From Pseudomonas sp. PD9R (GTDB lineage Bacteria; Pseudomonadota; Gammaproteobacteria; Pseudomonadales; Pseudomonadaceae), in NCBI RefSeq assembly GCF_019200975.1, contig NZ_JAHTMR010000006.1:124001-188000 (forward strand): a DNA stretch of 64,000 nucleotides, read 5' to 3'. The position numbers and the translations under genes were made by a program. The notes under the pieces are model-generated. The model had not been told where the DNA came from and ran no database searches. It saw nothing but the letters and a program-made list of their open reading frames with translations. Within the stretch, counting starts at the first letter, position 1; the number at the start of each line of letters is the position of its first letter. Shown here in pieces: positions 28,864 to 36,718 of the stretch.

Positions 28864-30513
28864 ATGAACCTGCATCAGTTCGCCGAAACCCACGAAGTCA
28901 CCAACCAGCCTCCATCCCTGGACGGCACCAACCTGTATCGCATCGACTTGCCGTTGCAGGAATGGTCGCGGCGTTTCGGGGCCGGTTGGGCCGAGTCGCG
29001 GATCGATGCGTACGGCGCTTTGGCCGGCGGACCGCTGATGGAAGCGGGGTTTCTGGCCAATCAGAACAAGCCGGTTTTCAGCAGTCATGATCGCTATGGC
29101 CACCGCATTGACCTGGTGGAATTTCATCCGGCCTATCACGAGCTGATGCGCACGGCGATCGAGCACGGTTTGACCTCGCTGCCGTGGGCTCACCCGCAGG
29201 ACGGCGCTCACGTTGCCCGGGCTTCGATGACTTACTTGCACAGCCAGGCCGAAGCGGGCAGCGGCTGCCCGCTGACCATGACGTTTGCCAGCGTGCCGGC
29301 ACTGCGCCTGCAGCCGGACCTGGCCAAACACTGGCTGCCGAAAATCCTCGCCACCGAATACGATCCGCGCAATGTCGGCATGGCCCACAAGGCCGGCGTC
29401 ACCATCGGCATGGCCATGACCGAGAAGCAGGGCGGCACCGACGTGCGCGCCAACACCACCAAGGCGTATCCGGTGGGGGCCAGCGGTCCCGGCCAGGCAT
29501 ACGAATTAGTGGGGCATAAATGGTTCTGTTCGGCACCGATGTGCGATGCCTTCCTGACGCTGGCGCAAACGGACAAGGGTTTGACCTGCTTCCTGCTGCC
29601 GCGCCATCGCCCGGATGACACGCGCAATCAGTTCTACATCCAGCGTCTGAAAAACAAACTCGGCAATTGCTCCAATGCCTCCAGCGAAGTGGAATTTCGC
29701 GGCGCGCTGGCGTGGATGGTCGGCGAAGAAGGCCGAGGTGTTCCGACCATCATCGAAATGGTGGCGATGACCCGCTTCGATTGCATGGTCGGTTCGAGTT
29801 CGCTGATGCGTCAGGCACTGACCCAGGCCAGCCATCACTGTGCTCACCGGTCGGTCGGCGGCAAGCTGCTCAGCGAACAGCCGTTGATGCAAAACGTGTT
29901 GGCGGATCTGGCGCTGGAAAGCGAAGCCGCCTTGGCCTTGAGCTTGCGCATGGGGCAAGCGCTGGATCATCTGGACGACTCGCAGGAGGCGAAATTCGCC
30001 CGGCTGGTGACGGCCGTGGGCAAGTACTGGATCTGCAAACGCGCGCCGGCGATGATCAACGAAGCCGCCGAGTGCATGGGCGGGGCCGGTTACGTCGAAG
30101 ACAGCATCCTGCCGCGTCTCTACCGTGAGGCACCGGTCAATTCGACGTGGGAAGGTTCCGGTAATGTGCAATGCCTCGACGTACTACGTGCCCTGTCGAA
30201 AGAGCCAGGCGTGCTGGATGCCTTGTTCAGCGAGTTGGGCGATGGTCATGGCGACAAACGCCTGGCCGCGCACATCAGTCAGCTGCAGACGGCCTTCAAG
30301 GACACCGGCGACATTCAATACCGCGCCCGGCAGTTGACCGAAGACATTGCCTTGGGATTGCAGGCGAAGTTGCTGCTGGAGGCGGGGAATTCGGTAGTGA
30401 GCGATGCGTTTATTGCCAGTCGTCTTGGTTCGGCGGGGCGGGTGTATGGCGCGCTGCCGCGTGGGCTGGATGTCGAAGCGATTGTCGCGCGCTCAACCCC
30501 TCAAGCATTTTGA
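28864..30513 (+). CDS. AidB-like acyl-CoA dehydrogenase
   Basis: The 549-residue FAD protein belongs to the AidB branch of acyl-CoA dehydrogenases. It shows MTEKQGGTDVRANTT, the W-F-C-S segment GHKWFCSAP, and the C-terminal NEAAECMGGAGYVEDS and YREAPVNSTWEGSGN stretches. AidB of E. coli binds DNA, is induced by alkylation and has weak isovaleryl-CoA dehydrogenase activity; the real substrate is unclear. It lies 74 bases after ladS, as in P. aeruginosa. I used the ATG at 28864 after AAGGAGCCCC, not the in-frame ATG at 28840. Confidence 0.9.
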   Translation: MNLHQFAETHEVTNQPPSLDGTNLYRIDLPLQEWSRRFGAGWAESRIDAYGALAGGPLMEAGFLANQNKPVFSSHDRYGHRIDLVEFHPAYHELMRTAIEHGLTSLPWAHPQDGAHVARASMTYLHSQAEAGSGCPLTMTFASVPALRLQPDLAKHWLPKILATEYDPRNVGMAHKAGVTIGMAMTEKQGGTDVRANTTKAYPVGASGPGQAYELVGHKWFCSAPMCDAFLTLAQTDKGLTCFLLPRHRPDDTRNQFYIQRLKNKLGNCSNASSEVEFRGALAWMVGEEGRGVPTIIEMVAMTRFDCMVGSSSLMRQALTQASHHCAHRSVGGKLLSEQPLMQNVLADLALESEAALALSLRMGQALDHLDDSQEAKFARLVTAVGKYWICKRAPAMINEAAECMGGAGYVEDSILPRLYREAPVNSTWEGSGNVQCLDVLRALSKEPGVLDALFSELGDGHGDKRLAAHISQLQTAFKDTGDIQYRARQLTEDIALGLQAKLLLEAGNSVVSDAFIASRLGSAGRVYGALPRGLDVEAIVARSTPQAF

Positions 30514-30518
30514 AGTGC

Positions 30519-30598
30519 TAAAAGATCGCCGTCTCCGGCAGCTCCTAAAGGTTTACGACTAGCCAATGTAGGAGCTGCCGAAGGCTGCGATCTTTTTC
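30519..30598. repeat. REP pair, family A1, one degenerate arm
   Basis: The right arm (TGTAGGAGCTGCCGAAGGCTGCGATC) is intact, while the left reads GATCGCCGTCTCCGGCAGCTCCTAAA with several changes. It lies between the acyl-CoA dehydrogenase and amn. Confidence 0.75.
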
Positions 30599-30656
30599 GC
30601 TGTTCCCGTGACGCGACGATGCAGGCAAGATGAAGCTCTGCAAGTCAGAACACAGG

Positions 30657-32129
30657 ATGCTGATCGTGACCGAAGCTTTTATTGTCGTTCAAACCGCCGA
30701 GCAAGCCGTTGACCGGCTTGCGCTCTTGCACAATCGTGCAACCACCGCGCTGAGTCAGGCGCTCAAGCGTTACCTCAAGGATCGTGTCGAGCCAGACGCC
30801 GAGCAGCGGGCGATGTTTCGTTATCCCGAACTGCGTCTGACCTACCTCTGCCAGGGCGAAGTCCCGCAGACCACGCGCGCCTACGCCAAGGTTCAGTTGC
30901 CGGGCACCTACAGCGTCACCGTCACCCATCCGTCCGCGTTTCGTAAGTACCTGCTGGAACAGCTGGTGCCGTTGATGCATGACTTCACCGTGACCGTCGA
31001 AGTCGGTGTCAGCCAGCAGAACATTCCTTATCCGTACGTGGTTGAGCAGGGCGATGAACTGGCCGGCTCCGGCGTGACCGCTGCCGTGCTGGCGCGGGTA
31101 TTTCCGAGTACCGACCTGTCGGCGGCGACGGACGGCATTGCCGATGGTTTGTACGACTGGGAAAACACCGATCCGCTGCCGCTGGCGTTGTTCGACGCCG
31201 CGCGAGTGGATTTCTCCCTGCGCCGCTTGGTGCATTACACCGGTAGCGACTGGCGGCATGTGCAGCCGTGGATTCTGCTGACCAACTACCACCGTTATGT
31301 CGACCAGTTCATCGTGCATGGCCTGGAGCAGTTGCGCAGCGACCCGCGTTTTGTGCGCATGGTGTTGCCGGGCAACGTAATCATCGAAAAGAGCATGGAT
31401 CACGGTGAAGCCTCGGCAATCGCCGCTGGTGTGGTCTGGCACCGTTACCAGATGCCGGCCTATCACCTGATTGCCACCGACGGTCACGGCGTCACGTTGG
31501 TGAACATCGGTGTCGGCCCGTCCAACGCCAAGAACATCACCGACCACCTCGCCGTACTGCGTCCGCATTGCTGGCTGATGATCGGCCACTGCGGCGGCCT
31601 GCGTCAGTCGCAGACTATCGGCGACTATGTGCTGGCCCACGCTTACATGCGCCGCGACGGGATTCTCGACCGGGTGGTGCCGCCCAACATCCCGATTCCG
31701 GCCCTGGCCGAAGTGCAGATGGCCTTGCAGCAAGCGGCGGCCAATATCACCGGCGAGAAGGGTGACGAGCTGAAAAAACGCCTGCGCACCGGCACCGTGC
31801 TGACCTACGACGACCGTAACTGGGAGCTACGCTGGGCTCAGGAACGACCGTTGATCAACCTGTCCCGCGCTGTGGCCGTGGACATGGAAAGCGGCACCAT
31901 CGCTGCCCAGGGTTACCGTTTGCGGGTGCCGTACGGCACGTTGCTCTGCGTGTCCGACAAGCCGCTGCACAGCGAAATCAAACTGCCGGGTTCTGCCAAC
32001 GCCTTCTATGAACGCGCGGTCAGCCAGCACTTGAAGATCGGTATCGAGGCAGTGGATCTGCTGCGCACCGAACTCAATTCGCTGCACTCGCGCAAACTGC
32101 GCAGCTTCGACGAGCCGCCGTTCCGCTGA
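30657..32129 (+). CDS. amn: AMP nucleosidase
   Basis: Amn hydrolyses AMP to adenine and ribose 5-phosphate and helps set the adenylate pool. The N-terminal AMP-nucleosidase domain (about 1-170) precedes a nucleoside-phosphorylase fold with NIGVGPSNAKNITDHLA, MIGHCGGLRQSQ, and the VDMESGTIAAQGYR active-site stretch. The product has about 490 residues. The start is uncertain: ATG 30657 has a poor SD, and GTG 30666 lies at good distance from AGGA, which would give 487 residues. The next gene, rluE, is 70 bases away behind an inverted repeat. Confidence 0.93.
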   Translation: MLIVTEAFIVVQTAEQAVDRLALLHNRATTALSQALKRYLKDRVEPDAEQRAMFRYPELRLTYLCQGEVPQTTRAYAKVQLPGTYSVTVTHPSAFRKYLLEQLVPLMHDFTVTVEVGVSQQNIPYPYVVEQGDELAGSGVTAAVLARVFPSTDLSAATDGIADGLYDWENTDPLPLALFDAARVDFSLRRLVHYTGSDWRHVQPWILLTNYHRYVDQFIVHGLEQLRSDPRFVRMVLPGNVIIEKSMDHGEASAIAAGVVWHRYQMPAYHLIATDGHGVTLVNIGVGPSNAKNITDHLAVLRPHCWLMIGHCGGLRQSQTIGDYVLAHAYMRRDGILDRVVPPNIPIPALAEVQMALQQAAANITGEKGDELKKRLRTGTVLTYDDRNWELRWAQERPLINLSRAVAVDMESGTIAAQGYRLRVPYGTLLCVSDKPLHSEIKLPGSANAFYERAVSQHLKIGIEAVDLLRTELNSLHSRKLRSFDEPPFR

Positions 32130-32145
32130 TTTGCCGATGGTTATT

Positions 32146-32184
32146 TAACGGTCGGGCTACTAGCATTAGCAGCCCTGACCGTTA
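32146..32184 (+). terminator. Inverted repeat between amn and rluE
   Basis: TAACGGTCGGGCT (32146-32158) pairs with AGCCCTGACCGTTA (32171-32184) except for one bulged base, around a 12-base loop. A T-rich CCTTTTCC follows, so it may end amn transcription. It ends only 15 bases before the rluE ATG and may also affect rluE translation. Confidence 0.55.
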
Positions 32185-32199
32185 GATGTTCCTTTTCCC

Positions 32200-32841
32200 A
32201 TGTCCCGTCCTCAACGTCCCGTTTCCCGCCGTCCAGGCGCGAAACCTGCGCCAGCCACTTCAGCCCCGCGCCGTGTCGCCAAAGCGCCACCGACCGAGCC
32301 GAAGCTGATCCTGTTCAACAAACCATTCGATGTGCTGACGCAATTCAGCGACGGCGAAGGGCGGTCGACGCTCAAGGATTTCATCGAGATTCCGGGGATT
32401 TACCCGGCCGGACGACTGGATCGCGACAGCGAAGGTTTGCTATTGCTGACCAACGACGGCCAGCTTCAAGCGCGAATCGCCGACCCGAAACACAAACTGG
32501 CGAAGACCTATTGGGTGCAAGTCGAAGGCGAGCCGAGCGCCGAGCAGTTGCAGCGTTTGCGCGATGGCGTGGAACTGAACGACGGCATGACCTTGCCCGC
32601 CGAGGCGCGGCAACTGGATGAGCCCGAGTTATGGCCGCGCAATCCGCCGGTGCGTTTTCGCAAAAGTGTGCCGACGAGTTGGCTGGAACTGGTGATTCGC
32701 GAAGGCCGTAATCGGCAAGTACGACGCATGACGGCGGCGGTCGGGTTGCCGACCCTGCGACTGGTGCGGGTCAGAATCGGTGACTGGTCGATCGAAGGGC
32801 TCGATCAGGGCCAGTGGAAGGAAGTACCGGCGCGTTTATGA
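32200..32841 (+). CDS. rluE: 23S rRNA pseudouridine synthase RluE
   Basis: RluE makes pseudouridine 2457 in 23S rRNA. The 213-residue protein has a basic, Pro/Ala-rich N-terminal extension (about 1-35), then [13 protein letters not shown], the catalytic Asp in [14 protein letters not shown], and the C-terminal [11 protein letters not shown] motif of the RsuA/RluBEF family. The lack of an S4 domain fits RluE. I see no clear SD before the ATG at 32200; a hairpin is directly upstream. The gene end overlaps the converging DUF2788 gene by a few bases. Confidence 0.9.
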   Translation: MSRPQRPVSRRPGAKPAPATSAPRRVAKAPPTEPKLILFNKPFDVLTQFSDGEGRSTLKDFIEIPGIYPAGRLDRDSEGLLLLTNDGQLQARIADPKHKLAKTYWVQVEGEPSAEQLQRLRDGVELNDGMTLPAEARQLDEPELWPRNPPVRFRKSVPTSWLELVIREGRNRQVRRMTAAVGLPTLRLVRVRIGDWSIEGLDQGQWKEVPARL

Positions 32842-33042
32842 GCCGTTTTCGATGTACGCAATCACTACGCTTTTGATGATGAACGCGAGAATCCCCAGGC
32901 CCAGCACAAAGAACAGAATGAACGTGCCGAATTTGCCAGCCTTGGATTTTTTCGCCAGATCCCAGACGATGAAACCCATGAATATGATCAGGATCGTGAC
33001 CAGGCCGGTCATCATCCACTCTTCGAAAACGGCAGGATCCAT
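32836..33042 (-). CDS. DUF2788 family small membrane protein
   Basis: This 68-residue protein has two membrane helices (about residues 11-29 and 41-61) separated by the basic loop [12 protein letters not shown]. It matches the DUF2788 family of gammaproteobacterial inner-membrane proteins without known function, and P. aeruginosa has a similar gene next to rluE. A short acidic N-terminus ([10 protein letters not shown]) precedes the first helix. It converges on and overlaps the end of rluE by 6 bp. Confidence 0.85.
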   Translation of the reverse strand: MDPAVFEEWMMTGLVTILIIFMGFIVWDLAKKSKAGKFGTFILFFVLGLGILAFIIKSVVIAYIENGS

Positions 33043-33130
33043 CGAACATCTCCAGCGGGGGCGAGGCTAAAAGGGCGGGGCGAGTATACGCCAAGGGGCC
33101 CTCGGGCAACATTGACCTGCGTCGGCTCAT

Positions 33131-33234
33131 GTAGGCGCTGGTAGGCGCTGTCGAGTGCAACGAGGCTGCGATCGTTTGATTTTAAGAAACAAGATCAAAA
33201 GATCGTAGCCTCGTTGCACTCGACAGCTCCTACA
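33131..33234. repeat. REP pair, family A2 variant, with edge duplication
   Basis: Arms carry the variant CTCGTTGCACTCGACAGC; the same T-to-G change is present in both arms, so they still pair. The CTACA ends face outward. The left edge has a 10-base direct duplication, GTAGGCGCTG at 33131 and 33141. Confidence 0.85.
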
Positions 33235-33282
33235 GAAAATCAGATGAGCAGACGCATGAGCGGCAGTTCATGCAGAAGCAGA

Positions 33283-33762
33283 TCAGCTGCGCAGGTGGGT
33301 CAACGGCAACTCGGTGCTGTTGAGTACCTGATTCAGCACAAAACTCGACCTTACACTGGTCACGCCCTCAATCCGTGTCAGGTGCCCCAGCAGCAGTTTC
33401 TGATAATGGTCCATGTCCGGCACGACGACCTTTAGCTGATAGTCGGCATCCATCCCCGTCACCAAACTGCATTCCAGTACTTGCGGCAAGGTGCGGATGG
33501 CTGCTTCGAAGTTCTCGAAGCGCTCTGGCGTGTGACGATCCATGCCGATCAGCACATACGCTGTCAGGCTCAGGCCCAGCATCTTGCGGTCGAGCAGGGC
33601 GACCTGGCGGGTGATGTAGCCGTCGTCTTCCAGTTGCTTGACCCGTCGTGAGCAAGGCGAAGGCGACAGGCCGATACGCTCGGCCAGCTCTTGATTGGAG
33701 ATGCGTGCATCACGCTGCAATTCAGCCAAAATGCTCAGGTCGTATCGGTCGAGTTTGCTCAT
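33283..33762 (-). CDS. Lrp/AsnC family transcriptional regulator
   Basis: The 159-residue protein has an N-terminal winged helix (YDLSILAELQRDARISNQEL, then GLSPSPCSRRVKQLED) and a C-terminal RAM ligand-binding domain with the GMDADYQLKVVV pattern. Such proteins sense amino acids and form octamers. I used ATG 33762; the codon before it is a TTG. The 449-base region upstream carries AT-rich, partly symmetric sequence likely to be its own operator. The regulated target is unknown, since no divergent protein gene lies close by. Confidence 0.92.
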   Translation of the reverse strand: MSKLDRYDLSILAELQRDARISNQELAERIGLSPSPCSRRVKQLEDDGYITRQVALLDRKMLGLSLTAYVLIGMDRHTPERFENFEAAIRTLPQVLECSLVTGMDADYQLKVVVPDMDHYQKLLLGHLTRIEGVTSVRSSFVLNQVLNSTELPLTHLRS

Positions 33763-33869
33763 CAATCAGGCCTTTGTCATAACTATTGCGACAGATTATC
33801 TATCCAGGGTTAAAAATTGCGCAAGTGATGTTTATTTCAGCAATCTTCGCAATCCGCTGCCGGCGCTCC

Positions 33870-34079
33870 GAGCCTATTCTTATCACCAGAATCACTGCTC
33901 GGACAAACAGTCCAGTGCGACTCGCCCAATCAGGCCTGTCGCGGCCGCTACCCCCACAGGGGATGTGCCGGCCCCCGAGCTACACACTGTCCAGAAGACG
34001 GCGTGAGGTGAGCCGACGTCAAAAGCGTCGAGCACGGACGAAGTTCTCAAGGGGAGGCCGACGGGTCTCCCCTTTTTCT
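33870..34079 (+). ncRNA. Candidate small RNA with own terminator
   Basis: A GC-rich stretch with several small stems (GGAC/GTCC near 33900, CCCC/GGGG near 33952, CGACG/CGTCG at 34014-34030) runs into a strong intrinsic terminator. No ORF with a ribosome-binding site uses this terminator, so an untranslated RNA is the simplest reading. The 5' end is a guess: a weak -10 (TATTCT, 33874) has no good -35. I do not recognise an Rfam family. Confidence 0.42.
34049..34079 (+). terminator. Strong intrinsic terminator without a coding gene
   Basis: GGGGAGGCC pairs with GGGTCTCCCC (one G-U) around a GACG tetraloop and is followed by TTTTTCTT. The T-run is on the plus strand only, so it ends a rightward transcript. 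Confidence 0.88.
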
Positions 34080-34211
34080 TGCCCGCGATTTTTTGCGCCC
34101 TTTCATTATTTGCCGCTCAATAAATAAGTTTCGCGACTGATAACCTGTTGCAGAACCGGCCTGTGGATTTCCAGTCTTACGTACAGGCCCTAACCCGCAG
34201 TGAGGAAAAGC

Positions 34212-35267
34212 ATGAAGTCGCGCATCTGGCGTTTGGCCGGTGTTGGTTTGCTGTGTGTCAGTGTCACTGCGCTTTCGCTTGCCGATGAGCCGCAGAACCG
34301 TGGTCCCGAAGGCGGGCAGCACGGAGAGGGCGGTCATCAGGGCAACAATCAGGGCCATGGCGGCAACAATCAACCGCACCCGCAAAATGGTCAGCAACAG
34401 AATCAGCCGTATCCGCAAAACAACGGCCAGAATTCAAATAACGGCCAATGGCAGAAACGTCCGCCGCCCGATTTCAACAGTCAGGTCCGATCGCCTCCGC
34501 CGTCACCGCAATTACCAGCCAACGATCTGCCAATCCAGCCACGGCCCGATGCCGTGCATCAGACCCAGCAGCCGCAGCGCGGGTACTATCAGGACGTTCC
34601 GCGACGTAACGATAACAACCAGCACTGGAACGGTTACGTGGGCTCACCGTCGAGTAACAATCAATGGCAAGGCCAAGGTCAAGGTCAAGGTCAGGGTCGG
34701 CCGAATGGGCACGGCAACGGTTGGGGCCCCGGCCCGCAGTATCGTCCAGGACACGTGATTGATCGTTTCCCGGATCATGAATACCGCGTGCCTTACCGTG
34801 GCATGGATTACTTCTACTCCGGTGGCTACTGGTATCGCCCGTTAGGCCCACGCTATGTGGTGGTAGAACCGCCGCGCGGGATCCGGGTCGGCTACTTGCC
34901 GGATTACGCCGAGCAGGTCTTGATCGGCGGGTCGGTGCTGTTCCTCGCGGCGGGTTCGTATTACGCCTATCAGGAGAGCACCCAGGATTACGTCGTGGTA
35001 GAGCCTCCGGTTGGCAACCTGCAACCGCAGCCACAACAGCCACCACAACCTGCCAGTAACAGTTATGACGTGGTCGCGTATCCGGCCAACGGCCAGTCGC
35101 AGGAGCAAGTCAGTCGGGATGGCTACGAGTGCTATCAGTACGCGGTGCAGCAGAGTGGCCTGGATCCGCGAACCGCGACTTATCAGCCAGATCCGTCGGT
35201 TGTGCAAGCCTATCGTCAGGCCCAAGGCAACTGCCTGAGCAGTCGCGGTTATCAGGTCAGTGACTGA
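34212..35267 (+). CDS. Exported Gln/Asn/Pro-rich DUF6515 family protein
   Basis: The 351-residue protein has a signal peptide ending near SLADEP, then a long low-complexity region (about 25-190) rich in Gly, Asn, Gln, Pro and His, with GQGQGQG repeats. The ordered part (about 195-270) has YRVPYRGMDYFYSGGYWYRP and VVVEPPRGIRVGYLPD, which I match to DUF6515, and a single hydrophobic stretch (VLIGGSVLFLAAGSYYAY). The C-terminal 75 residues form a Cys-containing domain (GYECYQYAVQQSG). Location is likely periplasm or outer membrane. Function unknown. The end overlaps the converging cation exporter by 16 bp. Confidence 0.82.
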   Translation: MKSRIWRLAGVGLLCVSVTALSLADEPQNRGPEGGQHGEGGHQGNNQGHGGNNQPHPQNGQQQNQPYPQNNGQNSNNGQWQKRPPPDFNSQVRSPPPSPQLPANDLPIQPRPDAVHQTQQPQRGYYQDVPRRNDNNQHWNGYVGSPSSNNQWQGQGQGQGQGRPNGHGNGWGPGPQYRPGHVIDRFPDHEYRVPYRGMDYFYSGGYWYRPLGPRYVVVEPPRGIRVGYLPDYAEQVLIGGSVLFLAAGSYYAYQESTQDYVVVEPPVGNLQPQPQQPPQPASNSYDVVAYPANGQSQEQVSRDGYECYQYAVQQSGLDPRTATYQPDPSVVQAYRQAQGNCLSSRGYQVSD

Positions 35268-36160
35268 GCCGCTCGGGCAGCCTTCACCACTTCCTGCGGG
35301 TCAGCGTGCACCAGCACTTCGGCTCGCGGGTAAGCGGTGTGGATCGCATCGGCGGCTTGATCGCTGATGCCATGGGCGACTGACAGGGTCAATTCCCCCG
35401 GTAATTCCAGGTGCAACTGCACAAACCATTGGTTGCCGGAAATCCGCGTGCGCAGGTCATGCGCACCCAACACCCCCGGTACGCTGCACGCCAATTCCAG
35501 CATGTGCTGACTGATATCCGGCGGCAGTTCCTCATCCATCAATACTGTAAAACTCTCACGGGCGATCTGTACCGCGCTCCAGAGGATGTACGCGGAAATC
35601 CCCAAGCCAAACCAGGCGTCCACCTGATTCCAGCCAAAACCCGCCAGCACCAGCGCCACCAGTATGCTGCCGTTGAGCAGCATGTCCGAGCGGTAGTGCA
35701 GGGAGTCGGCGCGTACCGCGTTGGAACCGGTGGCCTTGACCACCCGATGCTGCAACATCAGCAACGCCAGGGTCAGCGCGAGGGAGAACACAATCACCCC
35801 AATACTGATCCACGGTGCGCCCACCGGTTCTGGATGCTTGAGCCGGTCGAACGCCTGCAACGCAATCAGCACCGCACTGCCGCCAATGAACAGCGCCTGC
35901 GCCATGCCGGCCAGCGATTCGGCCTTGCCATGCCCGTAACGATGATCATCATCGGCGGGACGCAGGGCGTAGTGCACGGCCAGCAGGTTGAGCAACGAGG
36001 TGACGCCGTCGAGTGCCGAGTCCGTCAGCCCGGCGAGCATGCTCACTGAACCGCTCAGCCACCAGGCAATGGCTTTGGCGATGATCAGTGTGCAAGCCAC
36101 CGCCACCGAGGCGCGGGTGGCCAGCCGCAACAGGCGGGCGTGTTCGGAGCTGGAGGTCAT
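35252..36160 (-). CDS. Cation diffusion facilitator family exporter
   Basis: The 302-residue protein has six membrane helices and the CDF metal motifs: DSALDGVTSLLN in helix 2, HRYGHGKAESLAG after helix 3, and HYRSDMLLN in helix 5, then a cytosolic C-terminal domain (from about residue 210). The pattern is closest to FieF/YiiP, which exports Zn2+ and Fe2+ by proton exchange as a dimer. P. aeruginosa has a similar gene at this spot. The substrate cannot be decided from sequence alone. Confidence 0.92.
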   Translation of the reverse strand: MTSSSEHARLLRLATRASVAVACTLIIAKAIAWWLSGSVSMLAGLTDSALDGVTSLLNLLAVHYALRPADDDHRYGHGKAESLAGMAQALFIGGSAVLIALQAFDRLKHPEPVGAPWISIGVIVFSLALTLALLMLQHRVVKATGSNAVRADSLHYRSDMLLNGSILVALVLAGFGWNQVDAWFGLGISAYILWSAVQIARESFTVLMDEELPPDISQHMLELACSVPGVLGAHDLRTRISGNQWFVQLHLELPGELTLSVAHGISDQAADAIHTAYPRAEVLVHADPQEVVKAARAAQSLT

Positions 36161-36189
36161 ATGTGCGGCTATTCCTTTAAGTGCACCGA

Positions 36190-36609
36190 TTACGCGGCGG
36201 GTTGCAGGCCGAACATGGCCAGTTGCTGGGTGCTGCCCTTGTGCTGGATCAGGCGCGGATCATCCAGCGGCAAACGGCGGCCCGTTTCACGCTCCAGAAT
36301 AGTCTGCAACTTGAGGTTATCGACCTTGCCGTCGGCGCCGATGGCTTCCTTGAGTTGTTCCGGATCGACCTGGGCGGTCTTGCCCGGCTCGAAGTAAATC
36401 GCGCCGGTGGCGAAGTCCACGGCAAACGCGATCAGGCCGGGGATGATGTAGAACAGCAGGCCCACGGCATCAAGCACGGCGATGGCCGGGTCGATCTTGC
36501 CGTCGATTTGACCACGGCGATCGGGGTAGAAGATCGAGCCGCAGGCTGTCACTTGGGTCAGCAGGGTTGCGACCAGTACACCGCCAATCAGGCGAAAGGG
36601 AGCACGCAT
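36190..36609 (-). CDS. Predicted lipoprotein, unknown function
   Basis: The 139-residue product has a lipoprotein signal ending LLTQVTACGS (Cys about 23) and then SIFYPDRRGQ, a pattern shared with small YceK/YidQ-like lipoproteins. A hydrophobic stretch (AVLDAVGLLFYIIPGLIAFAV) follows, and the rest is soluble with a KLQTILERETGRRL helix. The position +2 residue Gly would favour outer-membrane sorting. It is 29 bases upstream of the CDF gene on the same strand. The role is not known. Confidence 0.8.
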   Translation of the reverse strand: MRAPFRLIGGVLVATLLTQVTACGSIFYPDRRGQIDGKIDPAIAVLDAVGLLFYIIPGLIAFAVDFATGAIYFEPGKTAQVDPEQLKEAIGADGKVDNLKLQTILERETGRRLPLDDPRLIQHKGSTQQLAMFGLQPAA

Positions 36610-36718
36610 ATGAAATCTCCTGGGTCATCTAAAAACGAAGCGTCATCGATATGAATTAGGACCGTGATAAACGCCAAGCAGTTCGCCGTTATACTCGGCC
36701 CTCTGTTTGGGAGCCAGC

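Larger units (their letters stand above)
33763..34211. other. Long intergenic region upstream of the DUF6515 gene
   Basis: No protein gene is supported in these 449 bases. The left third is AT-rich with short repeats (around 33805-33850) and may hold the Lrp-type operator. The middle is GC-rich and full of short hairpins and ends at a strong terminator on the plus strand (34049-34079). The last 130 bases lead to the DUF6515 gene. Confidence 0.7.

Noticed and set aside
33870..34079. Cobalamin, c-di-GMP or yybP-type riboswitch in the leader of the DUF6515 gene
   Set aside because: I could not find the conserved boxes of these classes, and the terminator is 133 bases before the gene. I kept only a generic small-RNA candidate.
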